Source of the DNA: Methylophilaceae bacterium LSUCC0401
Lineage (GTDB): Bacteria; Pseudomonadota; Gammaproteobacteria; Burkholderiales; Methylophilaceae
Direction of reading: 5' to 3'
NCBI GenBank assembly: GCA_024919035.1
Contig: CP103442.1
Location: 558,001-622,000, forward strand
Length of the DNA stretch: 64,000 nt
The notes beneath the pieces were generated by a model that ran no database searches, was not told the DNA's origin, and saw only the letters and a program-made list of their open reading frames with translations. How positions within the stretch are numbered: the stretch's first letter is position 1; each line of letters starts with the position of its first letter. Below are positions 16,477 through 25,625 of the stretch, piece by piece. A program made the position numbers and the translations under genes.

Positions 16477-19400
16477 AAATTTTGTTCTTTTAAATTCTCC
16501 ATAATGTAACAAGACCGTCGGAAGAATAAGTAAATTCAGAATAGTCGAGGTGAATAATCCACCAATAATAATCATGGCCATTGGCCCTTCAATTTCTTTT
16601 CCTGGCTCACCAGATCCAATCGCAATCGGCAAAAGGGCTAGACCAGCAACCAGGGCGGTCATTAAGATTGACGGAAGCCGCTCTGACGCCCCTTGAATAC
16701 ATGTTTCAAGATTCCAAGAATGACCCTCATGATCAACGAGATGTTGGTAGTGGGAAATGAGCATAATAGAATTCCTTAGAGTAATCCCAAATAAAGTTAC
16801 AAAACCAACTAATGAGCCAATTGAAATCCAACCCCCATGCATAGAGGCCGCAATAACTCCACCAATTAATGCAAAAGGAAGATTCAGTAAGGTTAGGCTT
16901 AAGTTCCTTAGAGTCCCAAAGGCAATGAATAGCATTAGTAGAACTCCGGCAATGGCAATGACCGAATGCGCAATTAAGTCTTCTCGTGATTTTGCATTTT
17001 CTTGAGCCTCTCCGGTGATCTCATAATAATTTCCAGATCCAAGCTGTGTCTGACTCAAACTCTTGGTAACGTTATCAATAAATTCATTTAAATCATAATT
17101 TTCAATATTTGCAGTAATGGTTTGCACACGTTTTCCACCTTGGTGAAGAATTTTTGATCGACCACTAACTTGTGAAATTTGAGCGACATCCTCAAGGGTA
17201 ATCATTTGTCCTGATGATGTATGCAGCGGTAATTTTTTTATATCTTCAATATCGTCCTTAAATTCATCGTCAATTGTTACAGCGATATCAATTGGGATCA
17301 TTCGCTCGTAGATTTGGGCGACAGGAAGATTTTCATAAGCAGCTCGAACGACATCAAGTACATCGGCTCGGCTTAATCCGAAGTTAGTGAGCTGTTCCGG
17401 GAGTAATTTAATATTCACTTGAGGATTGCCTGGGGGTGATTGCAGCATAATATCTTTTGATCCCGGCATACTTTCAAGAAGTTGAGCAACTTTTATGGCG
17501 TCCTGATCAAGGGAGTCTAAGTTTTTTCCATACAAATTAACTACCACAGCCGCATTGTAACCAGATATGGTTTCCTCAATCCTTTCTGTTAAAAAAGTAT
17601 TGATGGCAAAATTCACTCCAACAAATCCATTATTTTTATCATAGACGATATCTTGGATCGACTTTAATATTCGGCGCTGATCATCTCCCGACTGCTTGGA
17701 TAATTCAATTTCAAACTCACTGTAATGGGTCCCAAATGTATCCGCACCTAACGGAGATCGACCCACCCATTGAGCAACGGATTGAACACCATCAATATTA
17801 AGAATTTGATTTGAAACTAGGTTGCCAATTCGCAGTGATTCTTGTTCAGACGTTCCTGGGTATGCCGTCATGTGCATAATATAGTGACCCTCATTTAACG
17901 GAGGAATGAAATGAGTTTTAAATAAGGGGATAAAAGACAGTCCAAACATAATCACAAAAAATGAAAATGTGAGTATTAATTTTGAGCGAGATTCGATTTT
18001 TAATAATACCTTACGATAACTTTTTTTAAGAGATTGAATTACTGGTGAATCATCTGTGTTTAAATTTTCATTTTTCGCTAATAAGATAAAACTTAAAGCT
18101 GGCGTCACCGTTAGAGCAACTAACAAAGAGGCAAGGATCGATAAAATATAAGCTATTCCTAACGGTCCAAATAACTTTCCTGCAACACCTGAGAGTGATA
18201 ACAGTGGAAGAAAAACAATTACGATAATTAATGTTGCATAAACAACTGATTTTCTGACTTCCATGGATGATTCAAAGACTACTTGATATAAAGGTTTTTT
18301 GTTGCTGAGTTTTTTGTTTTCTCTTAACCTTCGAAAAATATTTTCTACATCAATAATCGCATCATCGACAACTTCACCAAGGGCGATGGCTAGTCCACTC
18401 AAAACCATTACATTTAAACCCAAGTTCATATGGCTCATAATGCTGATAGCAGAGAGAAGTGATAAGGGGATTGCAACCGCAGAAATAAAAGCAGTTCTGA
18501 AATTAAAAAGAAATAAATATAAGATTGCAATTACCAATACGGCACCAATAATAATATCTACTCTCAGACCCTTGATCGACGCATCAATAAAGTTAGCGGG
18601 TTTAAATAGCTCCGTGTGGATTTTAATTTGTTCTTTATCAGAAACTGGAAGAAGTGATTGAATTGACTTTTCAAGATTTTTTGTCAGTTCGTAAGTGTCT
18701 GAACCAAGCTGTCCTTGAATAGAAAGATAGACACCAATTTGTCCGTTAATTGATGCACTGCTGATTGAGGGTACAAACCCATCTTCAATCTCAGCCACAT
18801 CTTTTAATCGAAGAAGCTTTCCTTGTTGGTTTACCAGGGTAGTTTGTTTTAAATCTTCTATGGTCAACGCTTGACCCTCGGTATTAATAATAATTCTTTG
18901 ATTTTTATTTTGAATAAAACCCGCTCCCCTAACCGCAGATGATTTTTGAGCTGCTAAAAAGATATCTTGCAAACTGATATTATTTTCGATTAATTTTTTT
19001 GGGATCGTTTTTATTTGATATTGCCTGACCTTACCCCCAAAACGATTAACATCAGCCACTCCTTCAACACTCATCAAATGAGGAATGACTACATTGTCAG
19101 CAAAAGAACGAAGCTCAATTTCATTTTTTGTTTCTGAGGTTAAGCCAATGCCTAAAACACTCGATGCCGAAGAGGTGAGGGGCGTAATTTTTGGAATAAT
19201 ATTTGTGGGTAAAATATTGGTTAAAGTTGAGAGTTTTTCAGTAATGGATTGTCGATTAAGGTAAATATTTGTATCTTCATTAAAGATAACAGTTACCACC
19301 GAAAGTCCGGGGATAGATTGGGAGCGAATTTGTTTAATGCCAATTGTTCCCGATACCATCACCTCAATGGGTCGCGTGACTAACTTTTCAACTAAATCTG

Positions 19401-19569
19401 ATGAGAATCCAGGAGATTCAGTTTGAATCACAACTTGTGTTGGTGAAAATTCTGGGAATACATTTAAGGGGCTATTTTTGATTTGAACAATCCCATACAC
19501 CACGATAATGAGAGCCAAGCCAATAATAACACCAGCATATTTAATAGAAAATTTAATTAATGATGACAA
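16465..19569 (-). CDS. RND efflux pump, heavy-metal-efflux (CzcA/CusA) family
   Basis: The 1034-residue inner-membrane proton antiporter belongs to the AcrB-like superfamily. It has an N-terminal transmembrane helix (SIKYAGVIIGLALIIVVYGI), two large periplasmic loops and two sets of six helices. The TM4 acidic motif reads LGEVVDDAIIDVENI with D402, D403, D407 and E409, close to the proton relay of CzcA-type pumps. I cannot assign a metal; the methionine pairs typical of CusA are not obvious. It is the third gene of a tripartite operon, starting directly after the adaptor stop codon. Confidence 0.9.
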   Translation of the reverse strand: MSSLIKFSIKYAGVIIGLALIIVVYGIVQIKNSPLNVFPEFSPTQVVIQTESPGFSSDLVEKLVTRPIEVMVSGTIGIKQIRSQSIPGLSVVTVIFNEDTNIYLNRQSITEKLSTLTNILPTNIIPKITPLTSSASSVLGIGLTSETKNEIELRSFADNVVIPHLMSVEGVADVNRFGGKVRQYQIKTIPKKLIENNISLQDIFLAAQKSSAVRGAGFIQNKNQRIIINTEGQALTIEDLKQTTLVNQQGKLLRLKDVAEIEDGFVPSISSASINGQIGVYLSIQGQLGSDTYELTKNLEKSIQSLLPVSDKEQIKIHTELFKPANFIDASIKGLRVDIIIGAVLVIAILYLFLFNFRTAFISAVAIPLSLLSAISIMSHMNLGLNVMVLSGLAIALGEVVDDAIIDVENIFRRLRENKKLSNKKPLYQVVFESSMEVRKSVVYATLIIVIVFLPLLSLSGVAGKLFGPLGIAYILSILASLLVALTVTPALSFILLAKNENLNTDDSPVIQSLKKSYRKVLLKIESRSKLILTFSFFVIMFGLSFIPLFKTHFIPPLNEGHYIMHMTAYPGTSEQESLRIGNLVSNQILNIDGVQSVAQWVGRSPLGADTFGTHYSEFEIELSKQSGDDQRRILKSIQDIVYDKNNGFVGVNFAINTFLTERIEETISGYNAAVVVNLYGKNLDSLDQDAIKVAQLLESMPGSKDIMLQSPPGNPQVNIKLLPEQLTNFGLSRADVLDVVRAAYENLPVAQIYERMIPIDIAVTIDDEFKDDIEDIKKLPLHTSSGQMITLEDVAQISQVSGRSKILHQGGKRVQTITANIENYDLNEFIDNVTKSLSQTQLGSGNYYEITGEAQENAKSREDLIAHSVIAIAGVLLMLFIAFGTLRNLSLTLLNLPFALIGGVIAASMHGGWISIGSLVGFVTLFGITLRNSIMLISHYQHLVDHEGHSWNLETCIQGASERLPSILMTALVAGLALLPIAIGSGEPGKEIEGPMAMIIIGGLFTSTILNLLILPTVLLHYGEFKRTKFLNF

Positions 19570-20634
19570 TTAATCCTCATTTTCATTTTTAATTTGATAT
19601 TTATATTCCTCGGAAAGAAGAAGTTGAGCTCCATTAATAACTAATAAATCTTGATCATTTAATAATTTTGATTCGGCTAACCATCCTGATTTGATTTCAT
19701 TAATCAAATTAATGGGTTTTTTGATAAATAAATTACTCTCAGTTTCTGTGTAAACCCAAGAGACTCCATTGCTCCAGACAATGGCAGAATTTGGTATTTC
19801 ATATAACTTCTTTTGATTTTTTTGATCATTTGTGTAAAACCCAACAAGTTTTGAACCAATTCTTAATTCAGAGGAATTGATGAGGTAATAAAAAGTCTGT
19901 CCAAGGATACTCGGTTCTATCGTTGGCGCTTCGGCAACAAAGGATCCTTCTATCTCATTATTCCCATTGATAGGAGAAAAAATTATTTTTTTTGGAACCG
20001 GGTTATTACTCTCAGCGGAGGGTAGGGTGATCTTAATTAACCGAGCATTCCCTTGGAGTATTTTTTTTAGGTTACTTTTATCTTCATTTTCGCTGATTAA
20101 GCGATAAAATTTATCACCCCATTGAGTGATCACTTTTTGTTTTAAGTTATTTTTTAGCACAGCTTTTTTTTCAAGCGTCACAGAAAGGTTATTCAGAACA
20201 GCTTCTTGATCAAGTAAAACTTGATCAGAAATATTTTTTTCATCTTTATTCAGCTCAAGAAATGCAAAATATTTTTTTTCTTCTGCTTTTTTTTGATTCT
20301 GGAGTGTTGCGATATCCTGAAGTAATTGATCATGAATATTTTTTAAATCAATGAGCGTATCGGTAGCTTGAACAATGCCATAATTTGAAAATGACATCTT
20401 TTTATCAGAGGCCTGAATTTTTTCTGTAACAATGCCACTATTTTTTACAATAGATTGATTTAATCTGACCTGACTCAACCCATCCGCATTGATTTCTAAA
20501 AATGATGTAGATTCATCTTCTTCAAGTAACTTATCATCAGTAAACTCATCACTGCCAATAAAAATAACAACCCAAATTAAAAGCATAATGACAAATGACT
20601 GAACGACAATAATGATTAAGCTTTTTTTATTCAT
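19570..20634 (-). CDS. Periplasmic adaptor (membrane fusion) protein of the RND pump
   Basis: This 354-residue HlyD/CzcB-like protein should link the pump to the outer-membrane channel. It has an N-terminal transmembrane anchor (LIIIVVQSFVIMLLIWVVIFI), an alpha-helical hairpin (about residues 85-165, DQLLQDIATLQNQKKAEEKK onward), and a beta-barrel region. Sequence similarity to well-known adaptors is low by eye; position between channel and pump genes is the main support. The 5' end overlaps the outer-membrane protein gene by 8 bases. Confidence 0.82.
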   Translation of the reverse strand: MNKKSLIIIVVQSFVIMLLIWVVIFIGSDEFTDDKLLEEDESTSFLEINADGLSQVRLNQSIVKNSGIVTEKIQASDKKMSFSNYGIVQATDTLIDLKNIHDQLLQDIATLQNQKKAEEKKYFAFLELNKDEKNISDQVLLDQEAVLNNLSVTLEKKAVLKNNLKQKVITQWGDKFYRLISENEDKSNLKKILQGNARLIKITLPSAESNNPVPKKIIFSPINGNNEIEGSFVAEAPTIEPSILGQTFYYLINSSELRIGSKLVGFYTNDQKNQKKLYEIPNSAIVWSNGVSWVYTETESNLFIKKPINLINEIKSGWLAESKLLNDQDLLVINGAQLLLSEEYKYQIKNENED

Positions 20635-22051
20635 TCGGCTGTTTTTCTATAATTAATTTACTAACAAAGGGTTTATGGTAAGTTTTTTCAATTTCATAAC
20701 CATTGATCACTAAATTATATAAGCTATCAAGATAAATATAGTCAATTTCATATAATTTAATTTTTTCTTTTTCTAGTTCATATCGGCTTAGTAAGCCCTG
20801 ACTATATTTTTTTTGAATGCTTGAGAGTAAATTTTCTTTTTCAGAAAGTAAATTTTTGGCATTTTCGAATTTTTCCTGTGCCTGGTTCAGTATCAAAACA
20901 ACATTATCGGTGTCATTCACTAGCTGCAATTGAAGATCCATTATCCTGGTTGCTTCAGCTTCTCTAATTTTTTCAGCTCGTGATATCAGGGCTTTATTTT
21001 TTTCAATATTTGGAATGAGGGAGGTTATACCCAAGGTCCAAATTTTATCTCCAAAGTCATACAAGTATGCTGGATTGAATTGAATATCAGGGTATTGTTT
21101 GGCTACCTCAAGCTTTAGACCTGCCTCTGATATTGCATAATCAGCAAGACTTTTTCTTAAATCTATTCTTATTAGTGACGCTTCTTCATTCCATTGCTGA
21201 TAGAGCTGGTTTTGATGAAAATTACCGATTTCAGTTAACAGGCTATCAATGATGTTATCGGTAAGAATTGGATTTTTTTCAAGAAAGTTAACGCGAACCC
21301 CAGTTGCTTGGGCGATTGATTTTCGTAAATTGATTTGTTCCAATTGTAAATTTTTTAATTTATTTTCAGCTGCCTGCAAGTCAAGCTTAGCTTGTTGGAG
21401 CGAAAGCTGGTCATTAATACCATTTTCAAATCTTCTTAGGCTCATGTTATATATCGCTTGTTTTGAAATTAACTCATTTTTAATAACCTGAATTTTTTTA
21501 ATTTGAAAAGCATATTGGATGGTTGCATTAATCAATTTTAAGCGTTCATTCCAAGAGACAAGTCGATATTTTTCGTAAGACGATTGTGAAGTATTCAATG
21601 CAATTTCATAACGAATCAATCTCTTGTTTGCCGTTTCAAAGGGAAATAAAAGATTCAGACCCGCAATATCTTTTGAGATATCATCGTTTGCATTATTTCC
21701 GGAACCTATTTCAAGTCCAATTGATGATTGTGGTCGAAATTTTGCAATGACTTCATTTGACTTTGTGCTTTGGTAGTCTTTTTCAGCAATTTTAATTTGA
21801 GTATTAAAAAAATACAGAGCAGCCAAAAGAGAGTTTATATCCCAGCCTTTATCTATTGGTTGAATATTTATATCATCAATCGATGATATAAAATCTTGAA
21901 AAGAGGGGGCATTCGGAGTTTGATCATCAATCTTTTCCTTAATCTCAGCCAAATCAATCTCTTTATCTGAATAGGAGATAAGTTGACATCCCGCCATAAA
22001 GAGGCAAAAAAATAAGATAACAAGAGGGCGTTCTAGAAGGGCAAAATTCAA
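20627..22051 (-). CDS. TolC-family outer-membrane efflux lipoprotein
   Basis: The 474-residue protein is the channel of the tripartite pump. It has a lipoprotein signal with lipobox FMAGC (C22), and long helical repeats typical of the outer-membrane efflux family, including the repeated RRFENGINDQLSLQQAKLDL and KYSQGLLSRYELEKEKIKL segments. It is the first gene of the operon, so expression of all three genes should begin upstream, in the 125-base gap shared with tRNA-Leu. No metal regulator is adjacent. Confidence 0.86.
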   Translation of the reverse strand: MNFALLERPLVILFFCLFMAGCQLISYSDKEIDLAEIKEKIDDQTPNAPSFQDFISSIDDINIQPIDKGWDINSLLAALYFFNTQIKIAEKDYQSTKSNEVIAKFRPQSSIGLEIGSGNNANDDISKDIAGLNLLFPFETANKRLIRYEIALNTSQSSYEKYRLVSWNERLKLINATIQYAFQIKKIQVIKNELISKQAIYNMSLRRFENGINDQLSLQQAKLDLQAAENKLKNLQLEQINLRKSIAQATGVRVNFLEKNPILTDNIIDSLLTEIGNFHQNQLYQQWNEEASLIRIDLRKSLADYAISEAGLKLEVAKQYPDIQFNPAYLYDFGDKIWTLGITSLIPNIEKNKALISRAEKIREAEATRIMDLQLQLVNDTDNVVLILNQAQEKFENAKNLLSEKENLLSSIQKKYSQGLLSRYELEKEKIKLYEIDYIYLDSLYNLVINGYEIEKTYHKPFVSKLIIEKQPNE

Positions 22052-22152
22052 TTTATGTTTATAAGTTTTAAGTTAATGATTAATACAAATTCTAACAAAC
22101 TTTATCCTATAAATTTATGGAATTTATTTATCAAATATTCGTCTGTAATGAT

Positions 22153-22158
22153 ATAATT
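22153..22158 (+). promoter_or_regulatory. -10 element of tRNA-Leu
   Basis: TATAAT sits 18 bases before the tRNA 5' end, within the AT-rich gap between the efflux operon and the tRNA. The -35 sequence is weak. Confidence 0.45.
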
Positions 22159-22176
22159 TGCGATTCTCTGGTTTTG

Positions 22177-22260
22177 CGAGAGTGGCGGAATTGGTAGACG
22201 CACTGGATTTAGGTTCCAGCGCCTAAAAGCGTGAGAGTTCGAGTCTCTCCTCTCGCACCA
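22177..22260 (+). tRNA. tRNA-Leu (anticodon UAG)
   Basis: The 84-nt class II tRNA has acceptor stem GCGAGAG pairing with CTCTCGC, anticodon stem CTGGA/TCCAG with loop TTTAGGT (anticodon UAG), a variable arm and an encoded ACCA end. It reads CUA and related leucine codons. Confidence 0.97.
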
Positions 22261-22321
22261 ACATATTAAGCGTCTTTATTTTTATATTGATCTAAACATT
22301 AGGTTTTTAAGGTACTGAACA

Positions 22322-23626
22322 ATGACACAAGCTGTAGAAAAAATTAGCGACATCGAAAGAAAAGTGAAGGGCAAAATAATTATTGCACCTCTCGAAAATG
22401 AAATTAAGCAAAAGTTTAAACAAGTCTCTAGAAATGCAAGGATTCAGGGTTTTCGTCCCGGCAAAGCCCCGATGAGTATCATCGAGAAGCAGTATGGCCC
22501 TGACATACGATCTGAAGTTTATTCTCGAGCGATTGAAACTCAGTTTGGACAGATTGTTCAGGAAAATAAACTCAATATTGTTGGCATGCCCCAAATTACC
22601 CATGATCCACTGCCAGAAATCAAAGATGATTTTGAGTTTACAGCAACATTCGAGGTCCTTCCTGAAGTCAAAGATATTGACTTTAAAAAGATTGAAATTA
22701 CCCGTCCTGAAGTTAAGTTATCCAAAAAAGACATCGAGACAACCATTGAGACGATGCAAAAACAACGAGCCACATTCAAAAAAGTTGAACGTGCATCGAA
22801 ACTGGGAGACCGGGTTCATGTCAAGCTTGAGTCTTATATTGATGGAAAAACTGCTGAATCAACAGGATCTGAATCATTGAATTTCATTTTAGGCGACAAA
22901 AATCGTTTAGAAGTTTTTGATAAAGAGTTGGTGGGTTTAAAAGCATCTGATATGAAAGATTTTGAAATTCACTATCCGAAAGATCATGAGCCAGCTCAGC
23001 TAGCAGACAAAAAAGTTAAATACAGTGTACAAATTTCAGAAGTGAATGAAATGGAATTGCCAAAACTAGATGAGGCATTTGCTAAGTCCCTTGGCATCGA
23101 GAGCGGTGATGTCGAAGAAATGAAAAAACAAATTGAAGCCTCTTTGACTGAAGAGGTCGAAAAGCGTGTCAAACTGAAAGAGAAAGATCAAGTTTTTGTT
23201 GAACTTGTGAAACATGCCAAGTTTGATCTCCCTAAATCTGTGATTGATAATGAATCCTATCGCTTAATGCAACAGATGTTAGAAAATTTGGAGCGCCAGG
23301 GTGGAAAAGTGAAAGATCTTAAGCTTGAGCCATCGATGTTTAATGAAAGAGCTGAACAAACGGCTCGCTTGAGAATAGTTTTGGCTCACTTAGTGGATAA
23401 AGAGAAGCTGCATGCCACCGAAGAGCAGGTTAAAGTTAAAATTGAAGAATTTGCTCAGTCTTATGACAACCCAGCGGAGGCAGTGAAGTGGTTTTATGAA
23501 AAACAAGAGCGTTTAAATGAACCAGCGGCTCTAGCTACAGAAGATAATGTTGTTAATTTTGTGCTTAAATCCTGTAAAGTTAAACAAGAAAAAGTTTCTT
23601 TTGACGATTTAATGGGAAATAGATAA
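22322..23626 (+). CDS. tig: Trigger factor
   Basis: This ribosome-bound chaperone and prolyl isomerase receives nascent chains. The 434 residues have the ribosome-binding signature GFRPGKAP (43-50), an FKBP-like domain (about 155-245; [15 protein letters not shown] onward) and a helical C-terminal chaperone domain. It heads a tig-clpP-clpX-lon block, with clpP 7 bases downstream. Normal length. Confidence 0.97.
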   Translation: MTQAVEKISDIERKVKGKIIIAPLENEIKQKFKQVSRNARIQGFRPGKAPMSIIEKQYGPDIRSEVYSRAIETQFGQIVQENKLNIVGMPQITHDPLPEIKDDFEFTATFEVLPEVKDIDFKKIEITRPEVKLSKKDIETTIETMQKQRATFKKVERASKLGDRVHVKLESYIDGKTAESTGSESLNFILGDKNRLEVFDKELVGLKASDMKDFEIHYPKDHEPAQLADKKVKYSVQISEVNEMELPKLDEAFAKSLGIESGDVEEMKKQIEASLTEEVEKRVKLKEKDQVFVELVKHAKFDLPKSVIDNESYRLMQQMLENLERQGGKVKDLKLEPSMFNERAEQTARLRIVLAHLVDKEKLHATEEQVKVKIEEFAQSYDNPAEAVKWFYEKQERLNEPAALATEDNVVNFVLKSCKVKQEKVSFDDLMGNR

Positions 23627-23633
23627 TTTATTT

Positions 23634-24257
23634 ATGTATATAGAAAAATCTAATACAAACAATACAACTGTTGGCTTAGGCTATATTCCGATGGTTGTTG
23701 AACAAAGCGGAAGAGGCGAGCGTGCTTATGATATCTATTCTCGACTTTTAAAAGAGCGAGTTGTATTTCTTGTGGGGCCGGTCGACGATATGACTGCAAA
23801 TGTAGTCGTCGCACAACTTTTATTTTTGGAAGCCGAAAACCCAGATAAAGACATATCCCTCTATATAAACTCACCTGGCGGTTCCGTGACGGCAGGAATG
23901 GCTATATACGACACTATGCAATTTATTAAACCTGATGTAAGTACCTTGTGTATCGGGCAAGCTGCGAGCATGGGTGCTTTACTCTTAACTGCTGGTGCAA
24001 AAGATAAAAGGTTTTGTCTCCCAAATTCAAGGGTGATGATTCATCAACCTTTAGGTGGATTTCAAGGTCAGGCATCAGATATTGAAATTCATGCTAAAGA
24101 AATTTTATATCTGAAAGATAAATTAAATAGAATTTTATCTTCACACACAGGTCAAAAAATTGAGAATGTTGCAAAGGATACAGATCGTGACAATTTCATG
24201 AGTGCTGATGATGCTGTTAAATATGGTCTTGTTGATCAGGTTATTAGCAAACGATAA
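23634..24257 (+). CDS. clpP: ATP-dependent Clp protease proteolytic subunit
   Basis: ClpP is the barrel peptidase that pairs with ClpX. The 207 residues have the catalytic triad S112 ([11 protein letters not shown]), H137 ([10 protein letters not shown]) and D186 (TDRDNFMS). The N-terminal ~15 residues are likely a propeptide. It is 7 bases after tig and 28 bases before clpX, so co-transcription is probable. Confidence 0.98.
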   Translation: MYIEKSNTNNTTVGLGYIPMVVEQSGRGERAYDIYSRLLKERVVFLVGPVDDMTANVVVAQLLFLEAENPDKDISLYINSPGGSVTAGMAIYDTMQFIKPDVSTLCIGQAASMGALLLTAGAKDKRFCLPNSRVMIHQPLGGFQGQASDIEIHAKEILYLKDKLNRILSSHTGQKIENVAKDTDRDNFMSADDAVKYGLVDQVISKR

Positions 24258-24285
24258 ACTCTTTTAAGTTACTATTTAGATACTT

Positions 24286-25542
24286 ATGAGCGATCAAGAT
24301 AAAGATAAATCTCTTTTTTGTTCCTTTTGTGGGAAGAATCAACACGAAGTAAAAAAACTTATCGCTGGACCGTCTGTTTTTATTTGCGACGAATGTATCG
24401 ATTTATGTACCGATATTATTAAAGAAGAAATAAAGGCATCTGATTCAAAAAAAGAAGTGGATATCGACCACATTCCAAAACCCCAAGAAATTTTTGACCA
24501 ATTAAACCTGCATATTATTGGTCAGGATCAAGCCAAAAAAGCACTATCAGTTGCTGTTTACAATCACTATAAAAGATTAGGAGAAACAATCACTGATGAT
24601 GTAAAAATTGCTAAAAGTAATATTTTGCTGATAGGTCCTACGGGTTCTGGTAAGACATTGCTCGCGCAAACATTGGCGAGTTTTTTAAATGTTCCATTTG
24701 TTATTGCAGACGCTACGACGCTAACAGAGGCTGGTTATGTAGGCGAAGATGTTGAAAATATCATGCAAAAGTTACTGCAAAAATGTGATTATGATGTAAC
24801 CAAAGCCCAAAAAGGCATTGTTTACATAGACGAAGTTGATAAAATATCAAGGAAATCTGATAACCCTTCTATTACCCGTGATGTATCTGGAGAGGGAGTT
24901 CAACAGGCTTTATTAAAGCTTATTGAGGGTACGGTAGCCTCTGTTCCACCTCAAGGTGGAAGAAAGCACCCAAATCAAGAATTTGTTCAAATAGACACGT
25001 CTAATATATTATTTATTTGTGGTGGCGCTTTTGACGGGCTGGAAAAGGTTATCCAAAGACGCTTAGAAAGTAATAGTATTGGATTTGGAGCAAGTGTTGC
25101 CTCAAAAAATGACAGTAAATCAAGTTATCAGCTACTTAAAAAAACAGAATCTGAAGATCTGGTTAAGTTTGGATTAATTCCAGAATTTATTGGCAGGCTT
25201 CCTGTGATTTCTGCTCTTGAGCCCTTAGATATTGATGCATTGCGAAAAATATTAATCGAACCAAAAAATGCGTTAACAAAACAATATAAAAAATTATTTG
25301 AAATTGAGGGTGTTGAATTAGAATTTAGGGATCAAGCGTTATCCCAAATTGCTAAAAAAGCATTGGATCGGAATACTGGGGCGAGGGGACTAAGGTCAAT
25401 TTTAGAAGAAACCCTTCAGGATATTATGTTTGATATTCCGTCTGACAAAACGATTGAGAAAGTGATTATTGATGAAAAGACCATCACTGAAAAATCCAAA
25501 CCTATTCTGATTCATTCAGATCAAAAAAAAATTAACGAATAA
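24286..25542 (+). CDS. clpX: ATP-dependent Clp protease ATP-binding subunit ClpX
   Basis: ClpX is the AAA+ unfoldase feeding ClpP. The 418 residues start with a four-cysteine zinc-binding domain (C12, C15, C34, C37), followed by Walker A GPTGSGKT (117-124), Walker [10 protein letters not shown], the pore loop region near GYVGEDVE, and sensor 2 with GARGLR. Standard length and order. Confidence 0.98.
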   Translation: MSDQDKDKSLFCSFCGKNQHEVKKLIAGPSVFICDECIDLCTDIIKEEIKASDSKKEVDIDHIPKPQEIFDQLNLHIIGQDQAKKALSVAVYNHYKRLGETITDDVKIAKSNILLIGPTGSGKTLLAQTLASFLNVPFVIADATTLTEAGYVGEDVENIMQKLLQKCDYDVTKAQKGIVYIDEVDKISRKSDNPSITRDVSGEGVQQALLKLIEGTVASVPPQGGRKHPNQEFVQIDTSNILFICGGAFDGLEKVIQRRLESNSIGFGASVASKNDSKSSYQLLKKTESEDLVKFGLIPEFIGRLPVISALEPLDIDALRKILIEPKNALTKQYKKLFEIEGVELEFRDQALSQIAKKALDRNTGARGLRSILEETLQDIMFDIPSDKTIEKVIIDEKTITEKSKPILIHSDQKKINE

Positions 25543-25553
25543 TTGCATATTCA

Positions 25554-25581
25554 CTTGAATTATTCTAATTAGCCTCCATAA
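25554..25581 (+). promoter_or_regulatory. Sigma-32-like heat-shock promoter of lon
   Basis: CTTGAA (25554-25559), a 14-base spacer and CTCCATAA (25574-25581) match the RpoH consensus (CTTGAA, 13-14 bases, CCCCATNT) with only the second and last positions of the -10 box off. It lies 44 bases before the lon ATG, between clpX and lon. Lon is a known heat-shock gene in other proteobacteria. Confidence 0.6.
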
Positions 25582-25625
25582 TTAAAGTAATAACACACAA
25601 ATAATCTATAAGCTTAACCTTACAT

